Source of the DNA: an uncultured Clostridia bacterium
GTDB taxonomy: Bacteria > Bacillota > Clostridia > TANB77 > CAG-508
Direction: 5' to 3'
Assembly: GCA_949077355.1 (NCBI GenBank)
Contig: CARUQW010000048.1
Location: 1 to 11,747, forward strand
DNA: 11,747 nt
Each line of letters starts with the position of its first letter. The first letter of the stretch is position 1. Below are positions 1 through 5,941 of the stretch, one piece after another. The position numbers were made by a program, and so were the translations under genes. The notes below the pieces were generated by a model. The model was given only the letters and a program-made list of their open reading frames with translations. It did not search any database and was not told the DNA's origin.

Positions 1-52
1 TAAGTGAGCCTACAGATAAGTAATGCCTATAGGTATGGAGGAAAAAATCATG
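1..52 (+). repeat. 52-bp noncoding repeat, copy 1 (upstream of cysE)
   Basis: This stretch matches 10669-10720 at 45 of 52 positions, without gaps. All seven differences (positions 10, 29, 33, 35, 36, 49, 50) are transitions. It ends in a GGAGG purine tract followed after seven or eight bases by a start codon (ATG here, GTG in copy 2). A short stem is possible between bases 11-15 and 27-31, with flanking pairs that vary between the copies. The copy touches the window edge, so the real element may extend further 5'. It does not match any RNA family I can name. A structured 5' leader or a dispersed intergenic repeat are the main options. Confidence 0.75.
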
Positions 53-145
53 CTAATATCTTTGAATTTAAATAGTGACAAAGTAAAAAAACATGCATAT
101 CATATAAAAGGTGATAGGTATGTTTTTTTTGAAAGAATTATATGA
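50..145 (+). CDS. possible 31-codon upstream ORF overlapping the cysE start
   Basis: An ATG sits just after the GGAGG at the end of repeat copy 1 and opens a 31-codon frame. That frame runs over the cysE start (ATG 120) in another phase and stops at 143-145. The predicted peptide is basic, has no cysteine and resembles nothing I know. Its value, if any, would be translational coupling: ribosomes ending at 143 lie close to the cysE start. The frame carries no independent coding evidence, and repeat copy 2 allows only three codons after the equivalent GTG. It may therefore be chance. Confidence 0.25.
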   Translation: MLISLNLNSDKVKKHAYHIKGDRYVFFERII

Positions 146-638
146 AGATGCGAAAAACATCAAAGAAAAAGATCCCGCATCCAGAAATATATTAGAAGTC
201 ATAATTTTATATCCAGGTTTTCACATTTTAGTATTTCATCGACTAGCCCATTTTTTATATAGACATAAGCTTTTATTTTTAGCAAGACTCATATCGCAAA
301 TGGGAAGATTTTTTACAGGAATTGAAATACATCCAGGTGCTAAAATAGGAAGACGATTATTTATTGATCATGGTATGGGAATTGTAATAGGAGAGACAGC
401 AACGATAGGAAATAATTGTACTATTTATCATAATTCTACATTAGGAGGAACTGGAAAAGACAAACACAAAAGACATCCAGATATTGGAAACAACGTTATG
501 GTAGGAGCAGGAGCTAAAGTACTAGGACCTATTAAGGTTGGAAATAATGTGAAAATTGGTGCCAATGCTACAGTATTGAAAAATATACCAGATAATGTTA
601 CAGTGATTAAATGTAACAAAATATTATATAGCAATTGA
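120..638 (+). CDS. cysE: serine O-acetyltransferase (short CysE)
   Basis: CysE transfers acetyl from acetyl-CoA to L-serine, giving O-acetylserine, the cytoplasmic precursor of cysteine. The start is placed at ATG 120 because AAGGTGA lies just upstream; a GTG at 111 is in frame but has no better site. The 172 residues begin with the helical N-terminal segment typical of the family (DPASRNILEV, YPGFH, HRLAH, about 18-44). The left-handed beta-helix follows, with hexapeptide repeats from about residue 69: EIHPGAKIG, FIDHG with the catalytic His84, GETATIG, and LGGTGKDKHKRHP for CoA and substrate contact. The length fits the short clostridial type. The extreme C-terminus is odd: the usual GxPA[KR] segment is replaced by VIKCNKIL, and the stop codon lies inside the next promoter. 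O-acetylserine synthesis is the firm call; whether the enzyme still binds CysK or responds to cysteine feedback is unknown. Confidence 0.93.
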   Translation: MFFLKELYEDAKNIKEKDPASRNILEVIILYPGFHILVFHRLAHFLYRHKLLFLARLISQMGRFFTGIEIHPGAKIGRRLFIDHGMGIVIGETATIGNNCTIYHNSTLGGTGKDKHKRHPDIGNNVMVGAGAKVLGPIKVGNNVKIGANATVLKNIPDNVTVIKCNKILYSN

Positions 639-663
639 CATGATTTTGTTGTTTTGATAAAAT
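635..663 (+). promoter_or_regulatory. sigma-A promoter for the LRR/transglutaminase unit
   Basis: TTGACA at 635-640, a 17-base spacer and TAAAAT at 658-663, with TG at 655-656 giving an extended -10. The -35 box overlaps the cysE stop codon (636-638). The predicted start of transcription, near 670, leaves a leader of about 27 bases with an AAGGAG site before ATG 697. Confidence 0.8.
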
Positions 664-696
664 GAAAATATAAAATAGATATATTAAGGAGTAACT

Positions 697-1386
697 ATGG
701 AAAAAACAAATGATATTTTCCAAAAACTAATACAAGATAAAAACTTGAAAAAAATATTAGAATTAAAACTTGGAAAACCAGATATTGAAGAAAAAGATTT
801 AATAAATATTACAGAAATAGTATTAAACGGAAAAACAATTACAGGGAAAAAAAATCAAGTTTATTTTGAAGTAATAAAATTATTTCCAAACTTGCGAAGA
901 GTAGAAATAGATAATTTAGAGATTGGTAAACAAGAAATAGAATATTTGAAAAAAATACAAGAGATATCTTTTGAAAATTGTAAAATAACTCAGCTAGACA
1001 ATTTGAAACATATAAAAAAATTATCTATCAATAATTCGGTAGTAGAAGATATAAGTATAATAGAAAAGTTTTCTAATTTGACAGATTTAGAGTTAATAAA
1101 TATAGAAGTTAATGATTTTAGATTTTTAGAAAAATTAAAAGAATTAAAGGCATTAAAAATAAAAAATATAAAAAATATAGCAAAAGAAAAAGTTGATTTT
1201 GAATTGCCAATAGAATATTTATCAATAGCAGGGTTTGAAAATTTAGATATGAATTTTTTTAAAAATTATAAAAATTTGAAGACAATGTCAATAGAAAGAA
1301 AAAAAGAAGACAAATGGAAGAATATTCTTGAAGAAATTAGAAAATTAAATATTAAAATTTTGATAGATGATATTTATGAGTTTTAG
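697..1386 (+). CDS. cytoplasmic leucine-rich-repeat protein
   Basis: A 229-residue protein of unknown function. About seven degenerate leucine-rich repeats of 19-24 residues run from roughly residue 63 to 219. Examples are PNLRRVEIDN, KKIQEISFEN, KHIKKLSINN, SNLTDLELIN, KELKALKIKN and PIEYLSIAGF, each with the LxxLxLxx-type strand seen in bacterial LRR solenoids. The N-terminal 60 residues look like a cap. There is no signal peptide, membrane segment or sorting motif, so it is probably intracellular and used for protein binding, unlike secreted internalins. It is the first gene of a three-gene unit, nine bases ahead of the transglutaminase-like gene. Hand counts of a few lines give about 20-25% GC, lower than the pyr genes. 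The LRR fold is well supported; the partner is not known, though the adjacent gene product is an obvious candidate. Confidence 0.75.
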   Translation: MEKTNDIFQKLIQDKNLKKILELKLGKPDIEEKDLINITEIVLNGKTITGKKNQVYFEVIKLFPNLRRVEIDNLEIGKQEIEYLKKIQEISFENCKITQLDNLKHIKKLSINNSVVEDISIIEKFSNLTDLELINIEVNDFRFLEKLKELKALKIKNIKNIAKEKVDFELPIEYLSIAGFENLDMNFFKNYKNLKTMSIERKKEDKWKNILEEIRKLNIKILIDDIYEF

Positions 1387-1395
1387 GAGAAAAGA

Positions 1396-2679
1396 ATGAT
1401 TATTGTAAGAAACACGAAAGAATTAGAGCAAAAATGGGATTTAAACAAATTACCTGACACAGAAAAAATAATGGTATTAGGTGGTTTTGAAGGTAAACCA
1501 AAATATCTAGATTGTCCTAATTTAAACAAAAGGGAAGAGTATTTGGCAAGAATTACGTATTCAACAAGACAAATAAAACAAATAATAGCTGAAATGAAAG
1601 AAATTGAAGAGTCAATTCCATTAGATTGGAATAAATGGCAAAGAGCTAAGTATATTTATGAAACTTTAGCTGAAAATATAAAGTATAATTATAATCAAGC
1701 TGATTATAATATGAATTATAATTCTAATTTAGCTATTTTACTAGCTAGAAAAGGAATTTGTGCAGGCTATTCTTTATTGTATAAAGAAATGATGGATAGA
1801 CAAGGTATAACATGTGATTACGTTAGAGGAAGGACACTTACCAATACGAGAAAGTTAGCAAAGCATGCTTGGAATGTTCTTACGATTGATGGAAAGAGTT
1901 TTGGCGTTGATGTAACATGGGAATCGGCTGCAAAACATGATGGAGAAAAAGAATTGTCGTACTTTGGAAACAATACAAGCTTTTTAGAAAAGCATTCTGC
2001 TGATGAAGACGAAATACAATATGATATCCAAATTATTTCAAAAGACTCAATCAAAGCTATTCCAAGTGAACGTGAAGAATACAAATATGAAATTTCAGAT
2101 AAAGAAAAAAAGGATATCATTAATTATGCAATACTGAAAACGTATCAAGATGTTAGGGATATACATAGTGAGCAAGAGGCTAGAAGAAATGTCCGAAAAG
2201 CTATAAGAGACTATATTAAAGAAGGAAGAATAGATGGATTAACAAGTGATAAGCATGTTAGAAATCGATTTACTCAAAATATTACACAAAAAGAGATACA
2301 AACTTTATTAATAGATGATTATAGAGAGGGATTAGAACAAGGGAATAGAGTCGATTATAATGATGATATAATTAGAAATGAAGGAGATATATTATTAGAA
2401 CAACAACAAGATTTAATAATTCAGGCGATACTTGAAAGGGAAATAGAAAAGGAAGAAAAAAATAAGTCTATGCGATATAAAGAAACAGAGATGCAAAAAC
2501 AATATTTTACGGTGGATGAATTGGAGGAAGTAGACTTTCCAAAAGAGAAAACATTAATTTCAAAAGCAATATCATGGTTGAGAATGAAAACAAAGCAACA
2601 GCTGTTTGGAAGAAATAAACAAAGTATTACTCGAACTAAATCAAGAGAAACTAAATTAAAGGATGACCAAAGAGAATAA
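1396..2679 (+). CDS. transglutaminase-fold protein (putative cysteine protease or transamidase)
   Basis: A 427-residue protein with a transglutaminase-like core at about residues 80-180. The papain-like triad is visible in order: Cys122 in KGICAGYS, His157 in KHAWN and Asp172 in GVDVTW. Bacterial members of this superfamily act as proteases, peptide hydrolases or amidases more often than as cross-linking enzymes, so the chemistry should be read as cysteine-dependent acyl transfer or hydrolysis on an unknown substrate. The region from about 235 to 365 is charged and largely helical. The C-terminus (about 385-427) is strongly basic with a short amphipathic stretch, ISKAISWLRMKTKQQLFGR. No signal peptide is present, so cytoplasmic action is inferred. 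The start at ATG 1396 follows TAGGAGA. The gene lies nine bases after the LRR gene and 14 bases before the small third gene, in one unit. Catalytic competence is plausible; the role is unknown. Confidence 0.75.
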   Translation: MIIVRNTKELEQKWDLNKLPDTEKIMVLGGFEGKPKYLDCPNLNKREEYLARITYSTRQIKQIIAEMKEIEESIPLDWNKWQRAKYIYETLAENIKYNYNQADYNMNYNSNLAILLARKGICAGYSLLYKEMMDRQGITCDYVRGRTLTNTRKLAKHAWNVLTIDGKSFGVDVTWESAAKHDGEKELSYFGNNTSFLEKHSADEDEIQYDIQIISKDSIKAIPSEREEYKYEISDKEKKDIINYAILKTYQDVRDIHSEQEARRNVRKAIRDYIKEGRIDGLTSDKHVRNRFTQNITQKEIQTLLIDDYREGLEQGNRVDYNDDIIRNEGDILLEQQQDLIIQAILEREIEKEEKNKSMRYKETEMQKQYFTVDELEEVDFPKEKTLISKAISWLRMKTKQQLFGRNKQSITRTKSRETKLKDDQRE

Positions 2680-2693
2680 AAAGGAGAGCAAAT

Positions 2694-3068
2694 ATGGAAT
2701 TTGAAGAAGCTTGTAGTGAAATTAATTATATTTTTGAACATATGAATCCCATTGATAAAGAAAAAATTCCTGAGAAGGTAAGGTTATTTTTTAAAAATAA
2801 CAAATCTATTTTTTACCAAGTAAATCTTGATGTTACTAAAAAATTAGCTAGTCAAGAGATAAAGGAAGAAACAAAAGCACTACTTCAAATAATTAAGTAT
2901 AAATATTTTTTGGAGGGAGCAAAGAAAAAAGAGTTTGCTGAAATATTAAATAGTGCTATTTTAGAAAATTCTAAAAAGATAGATGAAAAAAAATCATTAG
3001 CTATTTATAAAGAAAACAAGATCATAGCATTTTTTAAGAAGTTTTTTAGATTGAATAAAAATAGTTAA
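2694..3068 (+). CDS. small helical protein of unknown function, third gene of the unit
   Basis: A 124-residue, probably all-helical soluble protein. It starts at ATG 2694 after AAAGGAGAGC. The N-terminal pattern (EINYIFEHM, DKEKIPEKVRLFF, ETKALLQIIKYKY) resembles small hypothetical proteins that I associate with gut clostridia, but no function is attached to them and this is recollection rather than a search. The C-terminus, NKIIAFFKKFFRLNKNS, is a basic and aromatic amphipathic tail that could touch a membrane or nucleic acid. The transglutaminase-like protein just upstream ends in a comparable basic tail. It is the last gene before the terminator at 3076-3114 and is expected to be co-expressed with the two genes above. 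No catalytic motif is visible. Confidence 0.6.
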   Translation: MEFEEACSEINYIFEHMNPIDKEKIPEKVRLFFKNNKSIFYQVNLDVTKKLASQEIKEETKALLQIIKYKYFLEGAKKKEFAEILNSAILENSKKIDEKKSLAIYKENKIIAFFKKFFRLNKNS

Positions 3069-3075
3069 AGTTTTT

Positions 3076-3114
3076 ACCGATTACCACAAAATTAATTGAG
3101 GTAATCGGTTTTTT
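3076..3114 (+). terminator. Rho-independent terminator of the LRR/transglutaminase unit
   Basis: A perfect 10-bp stem pairs 3076-3085 (ACCGATTACC) with 3100-3109, with a 14-base loop, and is followed by a T tract to 3114. On the opposite strand the hairpin is not followed by a T tract, so it should act mainly on plus-strand transcripts. Confidence 0.88.
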
Positions 3115-3153
3115 CTATGTTATTTTTAAGAAATAATGCTTTAATTTTGAAAT

Positions 3154-4011
3154 TTATAAATTATATAAATTTCCTTCTGTTAAAAGTTTAACCCTTTTTA
3201 GTGTTCTTTCATTATCAGATTTTAAAGCATTTTCAATAAATTCTGGATGATTGATTAAAAAATTTCTCATTGTTTCATAAGGGTCATGATAAAATCCTTT
3301 TAGCATTTCTAGTTGCCCATCATTGATAATTCCTAACTCAAAGGCTTTTTCGAAAAGGGTGTTATCGACTAAAGCTAATGGAATTGTTTTAATTCCTTCT
3401 TTTTCTAATACTTCTGTTCCACCTTGTTTTCTATCAACAACATAACAAGTCCATAATAATTTTCCGTTTAAATTTCTAATAGCTGGAATCCATGAACGAA
3501 CATAATTAGAAGCAGCGGTTACTAAATCAGAAGCATTTAATACCGTTTTTCCTTCAAGGTCTACTATTTTCTCAGTAGAAGAGAAGTCAAAAGGACTTAC
3601 AAATGCTTCCATATCTTTGAATAAAGTGAGATGTGGTTTCTTTAAAAGATAAGCAATCATATTGGAAAAATACCAATCTCTTCTTTCTCCACCAGAAATA
3701 TAATCAATTTCTTCTATATTAACATTGTCTGAAATTGCCTTTATCATAGCATCAATTGTGAACTTAAAGATAGCATTATTTTCATATTGTGATAATACTT
3801 TTTCAAATACTTTTTTTGGTAAATGAATTCTATCTTCTAATAAAGTGTCAATATAAGATAAGAATTGAGTTGCTTCTTCTTCATTTCCATAAAGAAAATG
3901 AGTATTTACAAAGTATGGAGAGATAGTTCCTGAAGTTAAAAAGAATGGTTTGTTTTCTTCGCAGAATTTTACAGCTTTTGTTTCAAATAGATATGACATG
4001 ATATCTGACAT
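3154..4011 (-). CDS. orotate phosphoribosyltransferase-like protein (divergent PyrE family)
   Basis: A 285-residue protein of the phosphoribosyltransferase type I fold, close to a PyrE-like family of clostridia annotated as orotate phosphoribosyltransferase. PyrE makes OMP from orotate and PRPP. Visible landmarks are TSGTISPYFVN (26-36, the substrate-loop region of PyrE), SGGERRDWYFSNMIA (106-120), a PRPP-loop equivalent at 156-168 reading TVLNASDLVTAAS, and VVDRKQGG (191-198), which matches the VDRxxGG of PyrE. The PRPP loop lacks the usual adjacent acidic pair and TTG (DDVxTTG): only Asp162 remains. The protein is also longer than ordinary PyrE (about 200-220), with an inserted helical segment (45-100) and a C-terminal extension (from about 215). 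The start at ATG 4011 follows AAGGAGG. It points away from the pyr operon, with its own promoter. Membership is likely; true OPRT activity is inferred from the pyr neighbourhood. Confidence 0.7.
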   Translation of the reverse strand: MSDIMSYLFETKAVKFCEENKPFFLTSGTISPYFVNTHFLYGNEEEATQFLSYIDTLLEDRIHLPKKVFEKVLSQYENNAIFKFTIDAMIKAISDNVNIEEIDYISGGERRDWYFSNMIAYLLKKPHLTLFKDMEAFVSPFDFSSTEKIVDLEGKTVLNASDLVTAASNYVRSWIPAIRNLNGKLLWTCYVVDRKQGGTEVLEKEGIKTIPLALVDNTLFEKAFELGIINDGQLEMLKGFYHDPYETMRNFLINHPEFIENALKSDNERTLKRVKLLTEGNLYNL

Positions 4012-4046
4012 AATAATTCCTCCTTAATTAATTTATTCTAAAGCTT

Positions 4047-4075
4047 ATTTTAATGAAAAAAGGCGAATTTGTCAA
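4047..4075 (-). promoter_or_regulatory. consensus promoter of the PyrE-like gene
   Basis: Read on the minus strand: TTGACA (4075-4070), a spacer of exactly 17 bases and TAAAAT (4052-4047). Transcription would start near 4040, giving a leader of about 30 bases with AAGGAGGA before the ATG at 4011. No riboswitch or attenuator fits in so short a leader. Confidence 0.82.
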
Positions 4076-4092
4076 TAAAAACAGAAAAAAGG

Positions 4093-4121
4093 TTGAAATT
4101 TTCACGGAATTATGTTAATAT
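4093..4121 (+). promoter_or_regulatory. extended -10 promoter of the 91-residue gene
   Basis: TTGAAA at 4093-4098, a 17-base spacer and TAATAT at 4116-4121, with TG at 4113-4114 forming an extended -10. It faces away from the PyrE-like promoter, with about 18 bases between the two -35 boxes. The leader is about 75 bases. It contains an imperfect stem (4142-4150 with 4164-4172, with G-U pairs) and two purine tracts, AGGAGGGAG at 4162-4170 and AAGGAGGA near 4186-4193. Confidence 0.72.
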
Positions 4122-4201
4122 AAAGGTATTGAATCATGTAATACTCTCTTGGAAGTTTTACAGGAGGGAGTAACTACTAAAAAACAAGGAGGACACGAGA
4201 A

Positions 4202-4477
4202 ATGTCAATTAATGAAATGTTAGTAGTACGGAAATTACAGGGAGTAAAGACTCCAACGGATGTGCCGGCAGTGTTACGGATGATGAGGCGAATTATCGTA
4301 AGTGAAAGAAAACACACATACGAAGAACTCTTAGAAAGATGCTTGCATACAGAAGACATTACAAGCAGAATCGATCCGATTTATCCTGTTTTTGAACAGG
4401 ATGTAGCAGCGGTGCTGGAAAACAAAAGTGAAGATGAACAGATATTGACATTAACACAAATGTTGATGACGTTCTAA
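4202..4477 (+). CDS. conserved-looking 91-residue protein, function unknown
   Basis: I do not recognise this protein. It is soluble, with 91 residues and a mixed charged and helical composition: a basic middle (VLRMMRRIIVSERKH, residues 24-38) and an acidic second half (YEELLERCLHTEDI, FEQDVAAVLENKSEDEQ). A single cysteine (Cys47) and the absence of signal peptide, membrane segment or metal-binding motif leave no functional clue. The start at ATG 4202 follows AAGGAGGACACGAGAA. Four of its seven arginines use CGG, CGA or AGG, whereas neighbouring genes use AGA almost throughout, hinting at different ancestry or selection. Promoter, leader and terminator make it a monocistronic unit between the PyrE-like gene and the pyr operon, which suggests appreciable, independently controlled expression. 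A small DNA- or RNA-associated regulator is possible but is only a guess. Confidence 0.72.
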   Translation: MSINEMLVVRKLQGVKTPTDVPAVLRMMRRIIVSERKHTYEELLERCLHTEDITSRIDPIYPVFEQDVAAVLENKSEDEQILTLTQMLMTF

Positions 4478-4486
4478 AAATGCAAG

Positions 4487-4523
4487 ACAGGTGTTCTACA
4501 TTTATGTAGACACCTGTTTTTTT
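4487..4523 (+). terminator. strong Rho-independent terminator after the 91-residue gene
   Basis: Bases 4487-4500 pair with 4505-4517 (ACAGGTGT...CTACA with TGTAGACACCTGT): 13 base pairs with one bulged T, a four-base TTTA loop and a T tract to 4523. This is the most stable hairpin I found in the window, and it separates the small gene from the pyr operon. Confidence 0.93.
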
Positions 4524-4533
4524 CTAAAAAATA

Positions 4534-4562
4534 TTGCAAATTTTTCCTAAAAATGTTAAGAT
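4534..4562 (+). promoter_or_regulatory. pyr operon promoter
   Basis: TTGCAA at 4534-4539, a 17-base spacer and TAAGAT at 4557-4562, with TG at 4554-4555 (extended -10). Transcription would start near 4569, only about 22 bases before the pyrC ATG. That leaves no room for a PyrR-binding anti-antiterminator or a riboswitch, so any control must be at initiation or by another route. Confidence 0.72.
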
Positions 4563-4590
4563 AAAATAGATGAATTTTAAGGAGGTAAAA

Positions 4591-5868
4591 ATGAAAACAT
4601 TATTAAAAAATGGAACATTAATTGATTACAAAACAAATACATTTGCTAAAAAAGATATTTTAATTGAAGAGGATAAAATCCAAAAAATTGATAATGAAAT
4701 TGCAGAAACAGTTGATAAAACAATTGACTGTACTAATTTATATATAATGCCTGGAATGATTGATATGCACTGCCATTTAAGAGAACCTGGATTTGAGCAT
4801 AAAGAAACAATCGAAACAGGTAGCAAAAGCGCCGTTTGTGGTGGTTTTACTACAATTTGTCCAATGCCAAATACAAAACCAACACCAGATAGCGCTATTG
4901 TTTTGCAAAAAATCATAGAAGAAGCCAAAAGAGTAAACTTATGTAATGTATTACCATATGCTTCTGTGTCAAAAGGGGAAAAAGGAGAAGAACTAGTCGA
5001 TTTCGAAGAACTAAAAAAAGCAGGAGCCATTGCCTTTTCAGATGATGGAATGCCAGTTGTTAACAGTAGGATGATGAGACAAGCTATTCTAGAAGCAGAT
5101 AGATTAGGAACCTTTGTAGCTTCCCATTGTGAAGAAAAATCAGTAGCAGCAGGTGCTATCCATGCAGGAAAAGTAGCAGAAGAATTAGGAGTAGAAGGGG
5201 TACTACCAGAAGCAGAAGAAATTATGGCAGCAAGAGAAATTGTAATAGCAGAGACAAATGAAGTAAGAGCACATATTTGCCATATTAGTACAAAAACAAC
5301 GAAAAACATGGTAAGAGATGCCAAAAAAAGAGGTGTAAAAATCACATGTGAAACCTGTCCACATTATTTTACCTTTACCGTAGATGAGGTTTTAAAGACA
5401 GGGGTAAATGCTAAAATGAATCCGCCATTAAGAGAAGAAAAAGATAGACAAGCCATTATCGAGGGACTAAAAGAAGGAACTATTGATGCTATTATTACAG
5501 ACCATGCACCACATGCAGAAGATGAAAAAAATAAAGGATTAGCAAGTGCTCCAAATGGAATTATTGGATTTGAAACAGCCTTATCAACAGAAATTATGAA
5601 TTTAATTGATACAGGAGATTTAAGCTATTTAGATTTAGTAAGAATAACATCCTATACACCAGCTCAATTATTACACATTGATAAAGGAACCATAGAAGAA
5701 GGAAAAATAGCAGACATTACTATTTTTGACCCAAATGAAACATATACCTATACCAAAGAAATGATAGTATCAAAAGCAAAAAATAGTCCTTTTATTGGAA
5801 GAAAACTAAAAGGAAGAGTACAATACACAATTGTTGGAGGAAGAGTCGTATACCAAAAGGGGGATTAG
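4591..5868 (+). CDS. pyrC: dihydroorotase
   Basis: PyrC cyclises carbamoyl-aspartate to dihydroorotate, the third step of UMP synthesis, using a binuclear zinc centre in an amidohydrolase barrel. The 425 residues are the normal length for the class I bacterial enzyme. Metal ligands fall at the expected positions: HxH at His60/His62 (MHCHLREPG), Asp151 (FSDDG), His179 (ASHCEE), His231 (CHIST) and Asp304 (TDHAPH). PMPNTKP (91-97) and ASAPNGIIGFETAL (318-331) are further family signatures. The start is ATG 4591, with AAGGAGGT just upstream; the in-frame ATG at 4570 is rejected because the ribosome binding site lies inside that extension. It is the first gene of the operon and ends in a region of alternative hairpins before the next gene. 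Confidence 0.97.
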   Translation: MKTLLKNGTLIDYKTNTFAKKDILIEEDKIQKIDNEIAETVDKTIDCTNLYIMPGMIDMHCHLREPGFEHKETIETGSKSAVCGGFTTICPMPNTKPTPDSAIVLQKIIEEAKRVNLCNVLPYASVSKGEKGEELVDFEELKKAGAIAFSDDGMPVVNSRMMRQAILEADRLGTFVASHCEEKSVAAGAIHAGKVAEELGVEGVLPEAEEIMAAREIVIAETNEVRAHICHISTKTTKNMVRDAKKRGVKITCETCPHYFTFTVDEVLKTGVNAKMNPPLREEKDRQAIIEGLKEGTIDAIITDHAPHAEDEKNKGLASAPNGIIGFETALSTEIMNLIDTGDLSYLDLVRITSYTPAQLLHIDKGTIEEGKIADITIFDPNETYTYTKEMIVSKAKNSPFIGRKLKGRVQYTIVGGRVVYQKGD

Positions 5869-5904
5869 AGGGACGTTCCTTAAAATCCCTGTTTAGGAAA
5901 CAGG
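5860..5904 (+). other. mutually exclusive hairpins at the pyrC stop codon
   Basis: GGGGATT (5860-5866), which runs into the pyrC stop, can pair with AATCCCT (5884-5890). That overlaps CCTGTTT (5888-5894), which pairs perfectly with AAACAGG (5898-5904) across a three-base loop. The two stems share 5888-5890 and cannot both form. No T tract follows, so this is not a standard terminator. It could be an mRNA processing or stability element between pyrC and the downstream genes. This is manual pairing only. Confidence 0.4.
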
Positions 5905-5941
5905 AAGATATACTGTGAAATAAGAAAGGATTGGTATTAGA

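Noticed and set aside
1818..2741. Minus-strand open frames opposite the transglutaminase-like gene
   Set aside because: They have no ribosome sites or family motifs and mirror the AT-rich coding strand.
3061..3153. The hairpin at 3076-3109 as a terminator for the minus-strand PyrE-like gene
   Set aside because: On the minus strand the stem is followed by A-rich rather than T-rich sequence, so intrinsic termination in that direction is not supported.
4534..4590. A PyrR-binding attenuator or other riboswitch upstream of pyrC
   Set aside because: The predicted leader is about 22 bases, with no antiterminator/terminator pair; the strong hairpin at 4487-4517 lies upstream of the promoter.
4570..4590. 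An earlier start for pyrC at ATG 4570
   Set aside because: The AAGGAGGT ribosome site lies between this ATG and ATG 4591, and the family starts at the latter.
4626..5345. A long minus-strand open frame opposite pyrC
   Set aside because: It is the complement of a well-supported dihydroorotase gene and its predicted protein has low-complexity, Ser/Ile-rich composition typical of antisense frames.
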